The position numbers were made by a program, and so were the translations under genes. The notes under the pieces were generated by a model. That model searched no databases. It saw nothing but the letters and a program-made list of their open reading frames with translations, and was not told the DNA's origin. A stretch of DNA of 64,000 nt from Pseudomonas entomophila L48 (GTDB taxonomy: Bacteria; Pseudomonadota; Gammaproteobacteria; Pseudomonadales; Pseudomonadaceae): NCBI RefSeq assembly GCF_000026105.1, contig NC_008027.1, positions 2,186,001 to 2,250,000 on the forward strand. Direction: 5' to 3'. Below, piece by piece: positions 1 through 11,084 of the stretch (positions within the stretch are counted from its first letter, which is position 1; each line of letters starts with the position of its first letter).

Positions 1-81
1 TGCGCCGACCTGAAGGACAGCCAGCCGGGCCGCCCGGTGTTCAACCGCACCGTCACCCTGCGTGACTCCTGGGGCAGCTGA
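1..81 (+). CDS. glnS: Glutaminyl-tRNA synthetase, C-terminal end (partial)
   Basis: The first 26 codons plus TGA read in frame 1 and end in RTVTLRDSWGS, which matches the C-terminus I know for bacterial glutaminyl-tRNA synthetase in the anticodon-binding beta-barrel. The gene begins outside the window. It lies 9 bases before cysS, and a glnS-cysS pair is the normal order in Pseudomonas. Only the last residues are visible, so the call rests on the tail motif and the neighbour. Confidence 0.8.
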   Translation, partial: CADLKDSQPGRPVFNRTVTLRDSWGS

Positions 82-90
82 GGAACCGCC

Positions 91-1473
91 GTGCTTACGA
101 TCTACAACACGCTGAGCAAGACGAAGGAAACCTTCAAGCCGCTCGATGGCAACAACGTGCGCATGTACGTGTGCGGCATGACCGTGTACGACTACTGCCA
201 CCTGGGCCACGGACGCAGCATGGTGGCCTTCGACCTGATCACCCGCTGGCTGCGCAAGAGCGGCTACGCGCTGACCTACGTGCGCAACATCACCGACATC
301 GACGACAAGATCATCAACCGGGCCAACGAGAACGGCGAGTCGTTCGACGCGCTGACCGCCCGCATGATCGACGCGATGCACGAGGATGAGCGGCGCCTGA
401 GCATCCTCAAGCCAGACCTGGAACCTCGTGCCACCGACCATATCCCCGGCATGCACGCGATGATCCAGACGTTGATCGACAAGGGCTATGCCTACGCGCC
501 GGGCAACGGCGACGTGTACTACCGGGTCGGCAAGTTCGCCGGCTACGGCAAGCTGTCGCGCAAGAAGATCGAAGACCTGCGCATCGGCGCACGGATCGAG
601 GTGGGCGAGTCGAAACAGGACCCGCTGGACTTCGTGCTGTGGAAGGGCGCCAAGCCGGGCGAGCCGTTCTGGGATTCGCCGTGGGGCCCGGGCCGCCCGG
701 GCTGGCATATAGAGTGCTCGGTCATGTCCACCTGCTGCCTGGGCGAGAGCTTCGACATCCACGGTGGCGGCAGCGACCTGGAGTTCCCGCACCACGAGAA
801 CGAGATCGCCCAGAGCGAGGCGGCCACCGGCAAGCCGTACGCCAACGCCTGGATGCACTGCGGCATGATCCGCATCAATGGCGAGAAGATGTCCAAGTCG
901 TTGAACAACTTCTTCACCATCCGCGACGTGCTCGACAAGTACCACCCGGAAGTGGTGCGCTATCTCCTGGTGGCCAGCCATTACCGCAGCGCCATCAACT
1001 ACTCCGAAGACAGCCTGCGCGATTCGAAGGGGGCGCTGGAGCGCTTCTATCACGCCCTGCGTGGTTTGCCTCGGGTTGCCGCGAAGGGTGGCGAGGCGTT
1101 CGTCGAGCGTTTCACCGTGGCAATGAACGACGACTTCGGCACGCCGGAAGCGTGCGCCGTGCTGTTCGACCTGGTGCGCGAGATCAACCGCCTGCGTGAA
1201 AGCGATGTCGAGGCGGCTGCCGGCCTGGCAGGTCGCCTGCGTGAGCTGGGTGATGTGCTGGGTGTGCTGCAGTTGGATGCCGACGAGTTCCTGCGGGCCG
1301 GTGCCGAAGGCAAGGTCGATGCGGCGCAAGTGGAGGCGTTGATCCAGGCGCGCCTGCAGGCGCGTGCGGACAAGAACTGGGCCGAGTCCGACCGTATCCG
1401 CGACCAGATCACCGCCATGGGCGTGGTGCTGGAAGACGGCAAGGGTGGCACCACCTGGCGTCTGGCTGACTGA
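91..1473 (+). CDS. cysS: Cysteinyl-tRNA synthetase
   Basis: A full-length 460-residue class I aminoacyl-tRNA synthetase that charges tRNA-Cys in the cytoplasm. The HIGH box is seen as HLGHG near residue 38 and the KMSKS loop as [10 protein letters not shown] near residue 268. The zinc ligands are visible as [13 protein letters not shown] near the N-terminus, IECSVMS near residue 209 and FPHHENE near residue 234. The start is GTG, 9 bases after the glnS stop, and the reading [10 protein letters not shown] is the expected N-terminus. It is probably cotranscribed with glnS. The length is normal for the family and nothing is unusual. Confidence 0.98.
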   Translation: MLTIYNTLSKTKETFKPLDGNNVRMYVCGMTVYDYCHLGHGRSMVAFDLITRWLRKSGYALTYVRNITDIDDKIINRANENGESFDALTARMIDAMHEDERRLSILKPDLEPRATDHIPGMHAMIQTLIDKGYAYAPGNGDVYYRVGKFAGYGKLSRKKIEDLRIGARIEVGESKQDPLDFVLWKGAKPGEPFWDSPWGPGRPGWHIECSVMSTCCLGESFDIHGGGSDLEFPHHENEIAQSEAATGKPYANAWMHCGMIRINGEKMSKSLNNFFTIRDVLDKYHPEVVRYLLVASHYRSAINYSEDSLRDSKGALERFYHALRGLPRVAAKGGEAFVERFTVAMNDDFGTPEACAVLFDLVREINRLRESDVEAAAGLAGRLRELGDVLGVLQLDADEFLRAGAEGKVDAAQVEALIQARLQARADKNWAESDRIRDQITAMGVVLEDGKGGTTWRLAD

Positions 1474-1481
1474 TCAGTGCA

Positions 1482-1506
1482 ATTGGGGCCGCAAAGCGGC
1501 CCCAAT
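1482..1506. terminator. Bidirectional terminator-like hairpin
   Basis: A perfect 11-bp stem (ATTGGGGCCGC and its complement) with an AAA loop fills the 35-base gap between the convergent ends of cysS and the sensor kinase gene. The position fits a shared terminator. Neither side has a long T run. Confidence 0.75.
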
Positions 1507-1508
1507 GA

Positions 1509-2900
1509 TTACTTGGCCAGGCCCGCCAACGGGCAATGCAACACCAGCTTCGCCCCACCCAGCTCGCTGGCTCCCACCTCCAGTCCGAAGCCATGCAGGT
1601 CGACGATCGCCGCGACGATCGACAAGCCCAACCCGAACCCCGGGTGACGATGGCCTTCATCACTGCGATAGAAGCGCTTCAGCACCGCCTCACGCTCCTC
1701 CGCCGGGATCCCCGGCCCACTGTCTTCGACGGCAATGCGCACGCCATCTTCGTCCTGCATCGCCTCGATCCATACCTGCCCACCCTCCGGGGTGAACTTG
1801 ATTGCGTTGCCCACCAGGTTGGCCAGCGCCTCGAACAGCAATTCGCGGTCGCCATGCAACGCAGGCAACTGCCCGGGCTGCGCCAGGCGCAGGCGGATGC
1901 CGCCATCCTCGGCCAGTGGCAGATAGAAGTCATGCAGCTCTACCAGCAGTGCATGGGGGTCGAGCTGCACGAAACCGGCACGCCGCTGGCGATCTTCCAG
2001 TTCGCTGATGCGCAGCAGGCCGCGAAAGCGCGCCATCAGGGTGTCGGTCTCGCCGATTGCCTGGTCCAGTGCTTCGCCTTGCACCGAATCGATGCCGTTC
2101 TGCTGGCGAATGCGATAGAGCTGGGCGCGCAACCGGGTCAAGGGCGTGCGCAGGTCGTGGGCGATGTTGTCGCACACCCCCTTGACCTCATGCATCAGGC
2201 GCTCGATGCGGTCGAGCATGGCGTTGACGATGGCGGCGAGCATGTCCAGCTCATCACGCCGGGCCGACAGCGGCAGGCGATGGGTGAGGTCGCCGGCGAC
2301 GATCAGTTCGGCCTGGGCCTGGATGGCGCGGATGCGTTTGAGCGGCCGGCGGCGCAGCAGGTACCAGCCGGCAAAGCCGGGGATCAAGGTGAGCGAGATG
2401 CCCCAGAGCAGCGCGTGAAGGATGATCCGGGTCACCACGAACAGCGAGCCGTTGTCACGCACCAGCACCAGCCAGCGGCCGTCCTGGATCTTGATCGCCA
2501 CGGCATCGCAACTGTCGGGTGGAAGGCGCGGGTCGTCGGCGTCCAGGCAGCGCTCGAGCTCGTGGATCTTGCCATCCAGGCCGAGGTCCGAGGGGATGGC
2601 GCGGATGCGCCCGCCAATGGGGTTGAGCTGCGGGTCGAACAGGCCGTAGGCGTCGAAGCTGCGCTCTTCGAAGGCCTGGCTGGCGATCAGGGCGTCGTCC
2701 AGCTGCTTGCCGCTCATGTGGGCGAACAGGTGCTGGCGTTGCAGCATGGAGTGGCGGGTGAGTTTGTTCAGGTAGCTGGACACTTCGAAGTACAGCACCC
2801 CCATGAGGATGCTGCTCCAGGCCACGAAGAGGAAACTGTACAGCGCCAGCAGGCGGCTGGTGGAGGAGCTCCAGCCCTTAGACGGGTTCGGCAATAGCAT
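1509..2900 (-). CDS. Two-component sensor histidine kinase
   Basis: A 463-residue membrane kinase. A transmembrane helix lies near residues 17-39 and a periplasmic sensor segment of about 120 residues carries two cysteines. A second helix near residues 160-180 precedes a HAMP region. The HisKA box reads IAHDLRTPLTRL. The ATPase domain shows the N box (NLVGNAIKFTPEGG), G1 (DSGPGIP) and G2 (GFGLGLSIV). It should autophosphorylate and pass phosphate to the regulator encoded just upstream, whose gene overlaps it by 23 bases. The signal is unknown; related kinases sense metals or envelope stress, but nothing here fixes that. It is convergent with cysS. Confidence 0.92.
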   Translation of the reverse strand: MLLPNPSKGWSSSTSRLLALYSFLFVAWSSILMGVLYFEVSSYLNKLTRHSMLQRQHLFAHMSGKQLDDALIASQAFEERSFDAYGLFDPQLNPIGGRIRAIPSDLGLDGKIHELERCLDADDPRLPPDSCDAVAIKIQDGRWLVLVRDNGSLFVVTRIILHALLWGISLTLIPGFAGWYLLRRRPLKRIRAIQAQAELIVAGDLTHRLPLSARRDELDMLAAIVNAMLDRIERLMHEVKGVCDNIAHDLRTPLTRLRAQLYRIRQQNGIDSVQGEALDQAIGETDTLMARFRGLLRISELEDRQRRAGFVQLDPHALLVELHDFYLPLAEDGGIRLRLAQPGQLPALHGDRELLFEALANLVGNAIKFTPEGGQVWIEAMQDEDGVRIAVEDSGPGIPAEEREAVLKRFYRSDEGHRHPGFGLGLSIVAAIVDLHGFGLEVGASELGGAKLVLHCPLAGLAK

Positions 2901-3558
2901 AGCCGGAGCCCCGCACGGTACGGATCAGGGGAGTCTGGCCGGGCGAGTCGATCTTCTTGCGCAGGCGCCCGATGTGCACGTCGATCAGGTTGGTGCCGGG
3001 GTCGAAGTGATAACCCCAGACCTCCTCGAAGATCATCATCCGGGTGATCACCTGGCCGGAATGGCGCATGAGGTATTCCAGCAGCTTGTATTCGGTGGGC
3101 AGCAGGTTCAGCGACTGCTCGCCGCGGCGTGCCTCGTGGCTGATCAGGTCGAGCTCCAGGTCGGCGACCTGCAGGCGGGTCTGGGTCATGGGCGTGCTGT
3201 TGCGACGCAGCAACACCTCGACCCGCGCGGCCATCTCATCCGAAGCGAATGGCTTGGTCAGGTAGTCGTCCCCACCGGCGCGCAGGCCACGTACGCGTTC
3301 GTCGACATCGGAGAGGGCGCTGATCATCAGGATCGGGGTGGCGATCTTCAGGCTGCGCAGGGTGGTGACGATGGTCAGGCCATCGACCTCGGGCAGCATG
3401 CGGTCCACGGTGATCAGGTCATAGCCACCGGCGATGGCCTTGGACAGGCCTTCGCGACCGTTGTCGGCCCAATCGACCTCCAGGCCGTGGCTGGTGAGTT
3501 CGGCGACGATTTCCTGGCCGGTGACGGCATCGTCTTCGATGGTCAGTACGCGTGGCAT
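2878..3558 (-). CDS. OmpR/PhoB-family response regulator
   Basis: A 226-residue regulator starting MPRVLTIEDDAVTG. The receiver domain has the acidic pair in IEDD, the phosphorylated Asp in LITVDRMLPEVDG and the Lys in YLTKPF. A winged-helix DNA-binding domain follows, ending VRTVRGSGYAI-like. I chose the ATG at 3556-3558 because it begins exactly at the conserved receiver strand and has an AGGAACC ribosome site; the open frame runs further upstream without family similarity. It overlaps the cognate kinase gene, which implies translational coupling. Targets are unknown. Confidence 0.93.
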   Translation of the reverse strand: MPRVLTIEDDAVTGQEIVAELTSHGLEVDWADNGREGLSKAIAGGYDLITVDRMLPEVDGLTIVTTLRSLKIATPILMISALSDVDERVRGLRAGGDDYLTKPFASDEMAARVEVLLRRNSTPMTQTRLQVADLELDLISHEARRGEQSLNLLPTEYKLLEYLMRHSGQVITRMMIFEEVWGYHFDPGTNLIDVHIGRLRKKIDSPGQTPLIRTVRGSGYAIAEPV

Positions 3559-3720
3559 GCTGGTTCCTGGGCGGCGAATGGAGGCTTGATTGTGCCAAAG
3601 AATAGACAAACGGCGATTTAAGAAAAATTCATCTGCGGCAGCGGCGTCCAGGATTGCCTGTGGTAAACGGTTTGCCAGGAGCAACCACCTTACAAAGTAC
3701 TCGTCGTTTGTGCTTGCTCT

Positions 3721-3838
3721 TGTGGGAGCGGCCTTGTGTCGCGAAAGGGCCGCGTAGCGGCCCCAGCAATCATTGCATCGACACTGAGATACTGGGGCTG
3801 CTACGCAGCCCTTTCGCGACACAAGGCCGCTCCCACAG
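3721..3838. repeat. Inverted pair of REP elements
   Basis: Two copies of a roughly 45-base element, beginning TGTGGGAGCGGCCTTGTGTC, face each other with about 27 bases between them. They can form a long cruciform in the gap between the regulator gene and ilvE. This is the usual Pseudomonas REP-pair layout. Confidence 0.85.
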
Positions 3839-3909
3839 AATCTGGACATGCCAAGAAAAACGGGGCATGCCATCGCTGGCATGCCCCGTATTCACAGCAG
3901 GCGAACGCC

Positions 3910-4929
3910 TCAGGCGACCTTGACGATCCAGCCCGCGGGCGCTTCGACGTCACCGCTCTGGATGCCAGTCAGCTCGTTGTAGAGCTTCTGAGTGACCGGG
4001 CCGACTTCGGTTTCGCTGTGGAACACGTGCAGCTTGCCGTTGTACTGGATGCCGCCGATCGGCGTGATCACGGCGGCAGTGCCGCAAGCGCCGGCCTCGA
4101 CGAAACGGTCGAGCTTGTCGATTTCCACATCGCCCTCGATGACCTTCAGGCCCAGGCGCGATTCGGCCAGTTCCATCAGCGACAGGCGGGTGATGCCCGG
4201 CAGTACCGAGATCGACTTCGGCGTGACGAATTCGTTGTTGGCGGTGATGCCGAAGAAGTTGGCCGAACCGACTTCCTCGATTTTCTTGTGGGTCAGCGGG
4301 TCGAGGTAGATGCAGTCGGCGAAGCCGGCTTTCTTGGCCTCGTAACCGGGTTGCAGGCTGGCCGCGTAGTTACCGCCGACTTTTGCTGCGCCGGTGCCTT
4401 GCGGGGCCGCGCGGTCGTAGTCGGAGATCAGGAACTTGTGCGGGGTCATGCCGCCCTTGAAGTACGAGCCGACCGGGATGGCGAAGACCGAGAAGATGAA
4501 CTCGGGGGCGGTGCGCACGCCGATGTTGTCACCGGTGCCGATCACGAAGGGGCGCAGGTACAGCGCACCTTTGCCGTGCGGCGGGACGAATTTTTCGTTG
4601 GCCTTGACCACCTGCTTGCAGGCTTCGATGAACTGCTCGGTCGGCACGCGTGGCATCAGCAGGCGGTCGCAGCTGCGCTGCATGCGCGCGGCGTTCTGGT
4701 CCGGGCGGAACAGGTTGATCGAGCCGTCCTTGCAGCGGTAGGCCTTCAGGCCTTCGAAGCACTGCTGGCCATAGTGCAGGGCGGTGGAGCCTTCACTGAT
4801 GTGCAGCACGTTGTCTTCGGTCAGGGTGCCCTTGTCCCACTCGCCGTTACGCCATACGGACAGGTAACGTTTGTCGGTCTTGATGTAGTCGAAACCCAGC
4901 TTGTCCCAGTTAATGCTTTCGTTACTCAT
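3910..4929 (-). CDS. ilvE: Branched-chain amino acid aminotransferase
   Basis: A 339-residue fold-type IV PLP aminotransferase that interconverts Leu, Ile and Val with their 2-keto acids. The PLP Lys lies in AAKVGGNYAASL, and the EVGSANFFGI segment is the family phosphate-binding turn. The length matches the longer bacterial/eukaryotic-like branch. The ATG at 4927-4929 gives MSNESINWDKLGF; the frame stays open upstream but without similarity. It stands alone, with its own promoter presumably in 4930-5057. The substrate assignment is from the family. Confidence 0.93.
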   Translation of the reverse strand: MSNESINWDKLGFDYIKTDKRYLSVWRNGEWDKGTLTEDNVLHISEGSTALHYGQQCFEGLKAYRCKDGSINLFRPDQNAARMQRSCDRLLMPRVPTEQFIEACKQVVKANEKFVPPHGKGALYLRPFVIGTGDNIGVRTAPEFIFSVFAIPVGSYFKGGMTPHKFLISDYDRAAPQGTGAAKVGGNYAASLQPGYEAKKAGFADCIYLDPLTHKKIEEVGSANFFGITANNEFVTPKSISVLPGITRLSLMELAESRLGLKVIEGDVEIDKLDRFVEAGACGTAAVITPIGGIQYNGKLHVFHSETEVGPVTQKLYNELTGIQSGDVEAPAGWIVKVA

Positions 4930-5057
4930 GACACCCTCATAGCTCAACGCCCGAACACGGCGGGCTGCTTTTATATGCGCACCCCGCCACCTTAATACAT
5001 CCGGCGCGGATCGGGAACCGTGGGCGATCACACAACTTTTGGAGAGGCAGGGGCCTC

Positions 5058-5142
5058 TGTAGGAGCGGCTTTAGCCGCGATGCAGGCCATGCGGTGCCTG
5101 GCACCCGCTTCGCGGGTAATCGCGGCTAAAGCCGCTCCTACA
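5058..5142. repeat. REP pair (inverted)
   Basis: The arm TGTAGGAGCGGCTTTAGCC is repeated in inverted orientation about 40 bases later. The central part (GGCACCCGCTTCGCGGGTAA) holds a smaller palindrome. It lies between ilvE and the end of the small gene at 5162. Confidence 0.85.
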
Positions 5143-5161
5143 GGCGAACAGGCCTCACGGC

Positions 5162-5512
5162 TCAGCGCAAGCGCCGATTCCAGTCGCCGCCATGATCCCG
5201 CCAGCAGGCTTCTTCGCTGTCGAAGCGCACATGCCAGGCGACATGATCCAGCTGGATGCCGGCGTCTGCGAGTGCCTGGGCCGTCAACGCCAGCATCCGG
5301 GACTTGTCCTCGCCTGCCAGCGCCCTGGCCTTGTCGGTGTCATCGGTGAACACCCAGGTAATGCGCAGGCTGGCGGGGAAGTCATCGAGATCGACCTGGT
5401 GCGTGAGCCAGGCGAAGCCGACGATTTCGGCCTGGGCCGTGGCGCAGGCCTCGGTCAGGCAGGCAACCATCTCCCGCTCGAGGCGCGCCAGGGCCCGCTT
5501 GTCTTTGGCCAT
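5162..5512 (-). CDS. Conserved hypothetical protein (116 aa)
   Basis: A 116-residue soluble protein starting MAKDKRALARLEREMV. It has an N-terminal charged helix and a mixed alpha/beta body with no signal peptide, membrane helix or catalytic motif I recognise. Proteins of this type are sometimes loosely labelled Fis-like, but I see no helix-turn-helix to justify that. The start at 5510-5512 overlaps the stop of the glyoxalase-like gene as ATGA, so the two genes form an operon and are probably translationally coupled. Confidence 0.75.
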   Translation of the reverse strand: MAKDKRALARLEREMVACLTEACATAQAEIVGFAWLTHQVDLDDFPASLRITWVFTDDTDKARALAGEDKSRMLALTAQALADAGIQLDHVAWHVRFDSEEACWRDHGGDWNRRLR

Positions 5513-5883
5513 CAGGCGTCGTCGCCGATCTGCTGGCAGAAGCGCAGGCGATTGCCGAACGGGTCGGCGACCTGCATCTCCAGGCCCCAATCGACCGTCT
5601 GGGCCTGGGGGCGCGCGTAGCCGTACCGCTTGTCCAGCAGTTCGCGCTCCAAGGCCTTTAGGTCTTCCACCCGGGCGAACACCGCTGAGCCCGGCGTGGC
5701 GTCACCGTGGTGCTCGGACAGGTGCAGGATCAGCCCGTCGCGATGGATCTGCATGTACAGGGGCAGGTCGGGGGCGAAGCGGTGTTCCCAATCCAGCTGA
5801 AAACCGAGGAAGTCGAGGTAGAACTCTCGGGCCTTGTCGACCGAGAAGATGCGCAGGATCGGGATGGCGGGGGCGAACGTCAT
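5512..5883 (-). CDS. Glyoxalase/bleomycin-resistance-fold protein
   Basis: A 123-residue vicinal-oxygen-chelate protein. It begins MTFAPAIPILRIFSVDKAREFYLDFLGF, the standard first beta-alpha-beta unit, and its second half has the VADPFGNRLRF motif. Such proteins bind metals or sequester small hydrophobic drugs; the substrate here cannot be read. The ATG at 5881-5883 has AAGGA about 8 bases upstream, better placed than the ATG three codons earlier. It is first in an operon with the 116-residue gene. Confidence 0.85.
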   Translation of the reverse strand: MTFAPAIPILRIFSVDKAREFYLDFLGFQLDWEHRFAPDLPLYMQIHRDGLILHLSEHHGDATPGSAVFARVEDLKALERELLDKRYGYARPQAQTVDWGLEMQVADPFGNRLRFCQQIGDDA

Positions 5884-6045
5884 GGGGCACATCCTTGTTT
5901 CGAAAGAGGGCGGGAGCGCCACTTTAACGCACCTGCGAACAAGGGAAGGCACGTTAATCGCGCGTCAATGCGCCAGCCGCTCTGGCCTGGGGCAGGGCGC
6001 CATGACCGACGGTCCGGAAGTTTCATCTTCGTTCACCTGCGGACT

Positions 6046-6061
6046 TGGCCCGCTACCTGCT
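6046..6061 (+). promoter_or_regulatory. Candidate sigma-54 (RpoN) promoter for the urease operon
   Basis: The sequence TGGCCCGCTACCTGCT has GG and GC separated by exactly ten bases, the -24/-12 spacing of sigma-54 promoters (consensus TGGCAC-N5-TTGCA). It lies about 110 bases before the ureD start with no gene between. Nitrogen-controlled urease expression through NtrC and RpoN would make sense, but I identified no activator site. Confidence 0.5.
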
Positions 6062-6169
6062 ATATCCAGCCAGCGAATATTGATCGAGTGGTCAGCCTGG
6101 CGCGCCTGCAAGCACCCAGCGCATGGCCCTCCGGACGGCCGCAAGGCCACGGATTGCAGGGGTTCCAGG

Positions 6170-7003
6170 ATGTCGTTGGCGCAGCAGATCGAACCACCGC
6201 AGGCAGACCCGGGCTGGAGCGCCCACCTGCAGTTGCGCTTCATCCAGCGCGAGGGCGTGACTCGCCTTGGTGCGCGGCGTCATGTCGGACCTCTTTTGGT
6301 GCAGCGTCCGTTCTACCCGGAGGGCGCCCCTTGTCATGTCTACGTGCTTCATCCGCCAGGTGGCATCGTCGCCGGTGATCGCCTTGAGCTGGATATCCAC
6401 CTCGAGGCAGGCAGCCACGCCCTGCTGACCATGCCCGGTGCCAGCAAGTTCTACCGCAGCATTGGCCCGACCGCGCACCTGGCCCAACGCTTTCACCTCG
6501 CCGCCGGCAGCACCCTGGAGTGGCTGCCTCAGGACAGCATTTTCTTCAATGGCGCCCAAGCCAGCCTCGACAGCCGCTTCAGCGTCGAACCCGGCGCCCG
6601 GTTGCTCGCCTGGGAAACCCTGTGCCTGGGGCGGCCGGTCATGGGTGAGCGCTTCGACCAGGGGGCCATCGACAGCCGCCTGTGCATCGATCTGCCCGGC
6701 GAGCCCGGCTTGCATGAGCGCCTGCGCATCGAGGGTGGCCGCCTGGACAAGGTGGGCGGACACCCGCTGGTGGCGACCTTCTGTGCAACACCGGCCGACC
6801 AGGCCGTGCTGGAGCAGGTCCGCCAACAGCTCGAGGCGCTCGACACCCCAGCCGGCGCGACGTTGCTCGGCCCGCTGCTGGTGATTCGCCTGCTCGACCA
6901 CGACAACCAACACCTGCAACGCAACCTGCAGCGCCTCTGGCACCTGCTGCGCCCGGCCGTGCTCGGGCTGGCGCCGTGCCCGCCGCGCATTTGGGCCACC
7001 TGA
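6170..7003 (+). CDS. ureD: Urease accessory protein UreD
   Basis: A 277-residue chaperone that with UreF and UreG forms the complex delivering nickel into apo-urease. The body [27 protein letters not shown] and the later [14 protein letters not shown] and [11 protein letters not shown] segments are diagnostic of UreD. The ATG at 6170 was chosen because it begins [16 protein letters not shown] just before the conserved region; the frame is open upstream but meaningless. It is first in the urease operon, 10 bases before ureA. Confidence 0.95.
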   Translation: MSLAQQIEPPQADPGWSAHLQLRFIQREGVTRLGARRHVGPLLVQRPFYPEGAPCHVYVLHPPGGIVAGDRLELDIHLEAGSHALLTMPGASKFYRSIGPTAHLAQRFHLAAGSTLEWLPQDSIFFNGAQASLDSRFSVEPGARLLAWETLCLGRPVMGERFDQGAIDSRLCIDLPGEPGLHERLRIEGGRLDKVGGHPLVATFCATPADQAVLEQVRQQLEALDTPAGATLLGPLLVIRLLDHDNQHLQRNLQRLWHLLRPAVLGLAPCPPRIWAT

Positions 7004-7013
7004 GAGAGCCGCC

Positions 7014-7316
7014 ATGGAGCTGACCCCAAGAGAGAAAGACAAACTGCTGCTGTTCACCGCCGCATTGCTGGCCGAACGGCGCCTGGCCCGTGGCCTGCGG
7101 CTGAACTACCCGGAAGCGGTGGCGCTGATCAGCGCCGCAGTGCTCGAGGGCGCCCGTGACGGCCGCACCGTGGCCGAGCTGATGAGCCTGGGGCGTGAGG
7201 TGCTGGTGCGCGAGCAAGTCATGGACGGCGTGCCGGAAATGCTCCACGACGTCCAGGTCGAGGCGACCTTCCCCGACGGCACCAAGCTGGTGACCGTGCA
7301 TGACCCCATTGTCTGA
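7014..7316 (+). CDS. ureA: Urease gamma subunit
   Basis: A 100-residue structural subunit of the cytoplasmic nickel enzyme that splits urea into ammonia and carbamate. [14 protein letters not shown] at the start and the [24 protein letters not shown] tail are the family signature. The length is exactly typical. It lies between ureD and ureB. Confidence 0.98.
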   Translation: MELTPREKDKLLLFTAALLAERRLARGLRLNYPEAVALISAAVLEGARDGRTVAELMSLGREVLVREQVMDGVPEMLHDVQVEATFPDGTKLVTVHDPIV

Positions 7317-7326
7317 GGAGCCCCGC

Positions 7327-7640
7327 ATGATCCCCGGAGAAGTCCAGGTCGCCGCAGGCGACATCGAGCTCAATGTCGGCCGAGAAACGCTCAGCGTCAG
7401 TGTGGCCAACCACGGTGACCGCCCTGTGCAAGTCGGTTCGCACTACCACTTTTTCGAAGCCAACGACGCCCTGGTATTCGAGCGCGCGCCGACCCGTGGC
7501 TATCGGCTGGACATCCCGGCCGGCACGGCGGTGCGCTTCGAGCCGGGCCAGGCGCGGACCGTGCAACTGGTGGCCTACGCTGGCAAGCGCGAGGTATACG
7601 GCTTCCAGGGCAAGGTGATGGGCGCGCTGGAGGGCAGGGC

Positions 7641-7644
<4 letters not shown>
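7327..7644 (+). CDS. ureB: Urease beta subunit
   Basis: A 105-residue structural subunit. [16 protein letters not shown] and [15 protein letters not shown] are conserved UreB blocks. The start is the ATG at 7327, preceded by GAGGAG; an in-frame ATG at 7300 would overlap the end of ureA and add non-conserved residues. The stop overlaps the ureC start as ATGA, keeping the two large-complex subunits translationally coupled. Confidence 0.97.
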
Positions 7645-9344
<1,700 letters not shown>

Positions 9345-9354
9345 AGGAGCGAAC

Positions 9355-9834
9355 ATGATCGTATTCACCCGGCGGATTACCGAAGCCGACACGGTTACCG
9401 GCACCCTCACGCTCGCTGTCGACAGCCGTATCAAGAGCCGACTGCGCGTCACCCTGGACGATGGCCGCGAGGCGGGGTTGATGCTTGAGCGTGGGCACCT
9501 GCTGCGCGGTGGCGAGCTGCTCGCCGACGCCGATGGCCGCCAGGTGGTGCGTGTGCTGGCGGCACCCGAAGCGGTGTCGACGGTGCGTTGCGCCGACCCG
9601 CACCTGCTGGCCCGCGCCGCCTACCACTTGGGCAATCGCCATGTGCCACTGCAGATCGAGCCAGGTTTGCTGCGTTACCAACATGACCATGTGCTCGACG
9701 ACATGGTGCGGGGCCTGGGCTTGAACGTCGACGCCGAACGGGCGCCGTTCGAGCCCGAGTCCGGCGCCTACCAGAGTGCCCCCCACGGTCATGGCCACGA
9801 TCATCCGTTCGTGCGTCTGCCCGCCCATTCCTGA
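9355..9834 (+). CDS. ureE: Urease accessory protein UreE (nickel metallochaperone)
   Basis: A 159-residue nickel-binding chaperone that supplies UreG. The N-terminal beta domain ([16 protein letters not shown]) and the central [12 protein letters not shown] metal-binding turn are typical. The C-terminal tail is moderately His-rich (HGHGHDH), shorter than the long His tails of Klebsiella-type UreE. The ATG at 9355 has AAGGAG upstream. It lies 10 bases after ureC. Confidence 0.95.
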   Translation: MIVFTRRITEADTVTGTLTLAVDSRIKSRLRVTLDDGREAGLMLERGHLLRGGELLADADGRQVVRVLAAPEAVSTVRCADPHLLARAAYHLGNRHVPLQIEPGLLRYQHDHVLDDMVRGLGLNVDAERAPFEPESGAYQSAPHGHGHDHPFVRLPAHS

Positions 9835-9853
9835 ACTGCCGTTGGAGCTTGTG

Positions 9854-10399
9854 ATGAAAAAGACGTTTGCCCTTGTTTTGCTGATGGTGGCCTTGCCAGC
9901 CTTCGCCCACCCCGGTCATGACGCCAACCCGCTGCAGGACGGCCTGCTGCACCCGCTGACGGGTCTCGATCATTTGCTGATGCTGATCGGCACCGGCGTG
10001 CTGGCGGCGTTGACCCGGCGCACCCTCGTGCTGCCGCTGGCCACCCTGGCAGCCATGTTCGGCGGTGCCGTGTGTGGCCATCTGTTCGGCGATGTGGTGG
10101 GCATGGAGCAGATGATCGTCGCGTCGCTGCTGGTGGCTGCCGCCGCCATGCTGCTACCGAGCCGCCAGCTACTGCTGTCGCTGATCATGCCGGTGTTCGC
10201 CCTGTTCCATGGCTGGGCCCATGGCGTCGAGGCCACGCCCAGCGCGTTCTGGCAGTTCAGCGCCGGTTTCGTCACGGTCAGCGGCCTGTTGCTGGTAGTC
10301 GGTTTCGCGCTGGGCTGCCTGCTGCGCCGCCATGCCGGCCTGCAGAAAGCCTTCGGTGGTGGCCTGCTGGCCGGCGCCGCGCTGGTGCTGGCCGGCTGA
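9854..10399 (+). CDS. ureJ: HupE/UreJ family nickel permease
   Basis: A 181-residue integral membrane protein with a signal peptide ending ALPAFA-HPGHD, then HPLTGLDHLLMLIGTG, the signature of HupE/UreJ nickel/cobalt transporters, and about six hydrophobic helices. A His-containing segment (FHGWAHGVE) probably lines the metal path. It likely imports nickel for urease, consistent with its place between ureE and ureF. The ATG at 9854 is used; a GTG one codon upstream is possible. Its TGA shares one base with the ureF ATG. Confidence 0.92.
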   Translation: MKKTFALVLLMVALPAFAHPGHDANPLQDGLLHPLTGLDHLLMLIGTGVLAALTRRTLVLPLATLAAMFGGAVCGHLFGDVVGMEQMIVASLLVAAAAMLLPSRQLLLSLIMPVFALFHGWAHGVEATPSAFWQFSAGFVTVSGLLLVVGFALGCLLRRHAGLQKAFGGGLLAGAALVLAG

Positions 10400-11073
10400 T
10401 GAACACTGACCTGGCGTTGCTGCGCTTGCTGCAGCTGGCCAGCCCGGGCCTGCCAGTGGGTGGTTTCACCTATTCGCAAGGCCTGGAATGGGCCGTCGAA
10501 GCGGGTTGGGTAAGGTCTGTCGCAGGCTTCGCCGCCTGGCAGCGCGAGCAATTACACGACACCCTCGGCTACCTCGACTGGCCTGTCCTGGCACGCCTGT
10601 ACCGCGCCTGCCAGGCCGACGATGCCGAGGTGTTCGCCTACTGGAGCCGTTTTCTGCTGGCCAACCGCGAGACGTCCGAGTTGCGTCTTGAGGAGACCCA
10701 GCGTGGCAGCGCTTTGGCCCGCCTGCTGGATGGCTGGCAGTTGGGCCAGGATCCGGCCTGGCGCAACGGCCTCGAGCTCAGCCAGCTCGGTGGCATGGCC
10801 TGGCTTGGCGCGCACTGGGCCATTCCATTGCGCGACCTCGCCCTGGGCCATGGCTTTGCCTGGCTGGAGGGGGCGGTGATGGCGGGCGTCAAGCTGGTGC
10901 CGTTCGGTCAACAAGCCGCCCAGACGCTGCTGCGCGACCTGGGTGAGGAACTGCCCGCCGTGCTCGATCACGCGCTGGTGCTCGACGATGAGCAACTCGG
11001 CGGCGGCCTGCCGTTGCTGGCCATCGCCTCGTCGCGCCACGAAACCCAATACACCCGTTTGTTCCGTTCTTGA
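10399..11073 (+). CDS. ureF: Urease accessory protein UreF
   Basis: A 224-residue all-helical activator that bridges UreD and UreG and gates GTP hydrolysis during nickel insertion. [25 protein letters not shown] is the conserved N-terminus. The start at 10399 overlaps the ureJ stop (TGATG). The open frame begins over 300 bases earlier inside ureJ, but that part is a shadow. The protein ends 11 bases before ureG. Confidence 0.95.
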   Translation: MNTDLALLRLLQLASPGLPVGGFTYSQGLEWAVEAGWVRSVAGFAAWQREQLHDTLGYLDWPVLARLYRACQADDAEVFAYWSRFLLANRETSELRLEETQRGSALARLLDGWQLGQDPAWRNGLELSQLGGMAWLGAHWAIPLRDLALGHGFAWLEGAVMAGVKLVPFGQQAAQTLLRDLGEELPAVLDHALVLDDEQLGGGLPLLAIASSRHETQYTRLFRS

Positions 11074-11084
11074 GGATTGCCACG

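Noticed and set aside
1536..2897. A 453-codon plus-strand frame over the sensor kinase
   Set aside because: It mirrors the kinase gene almost end to end and has no recognisable fold; the kinase motifs on the minus strand are unmistakable.
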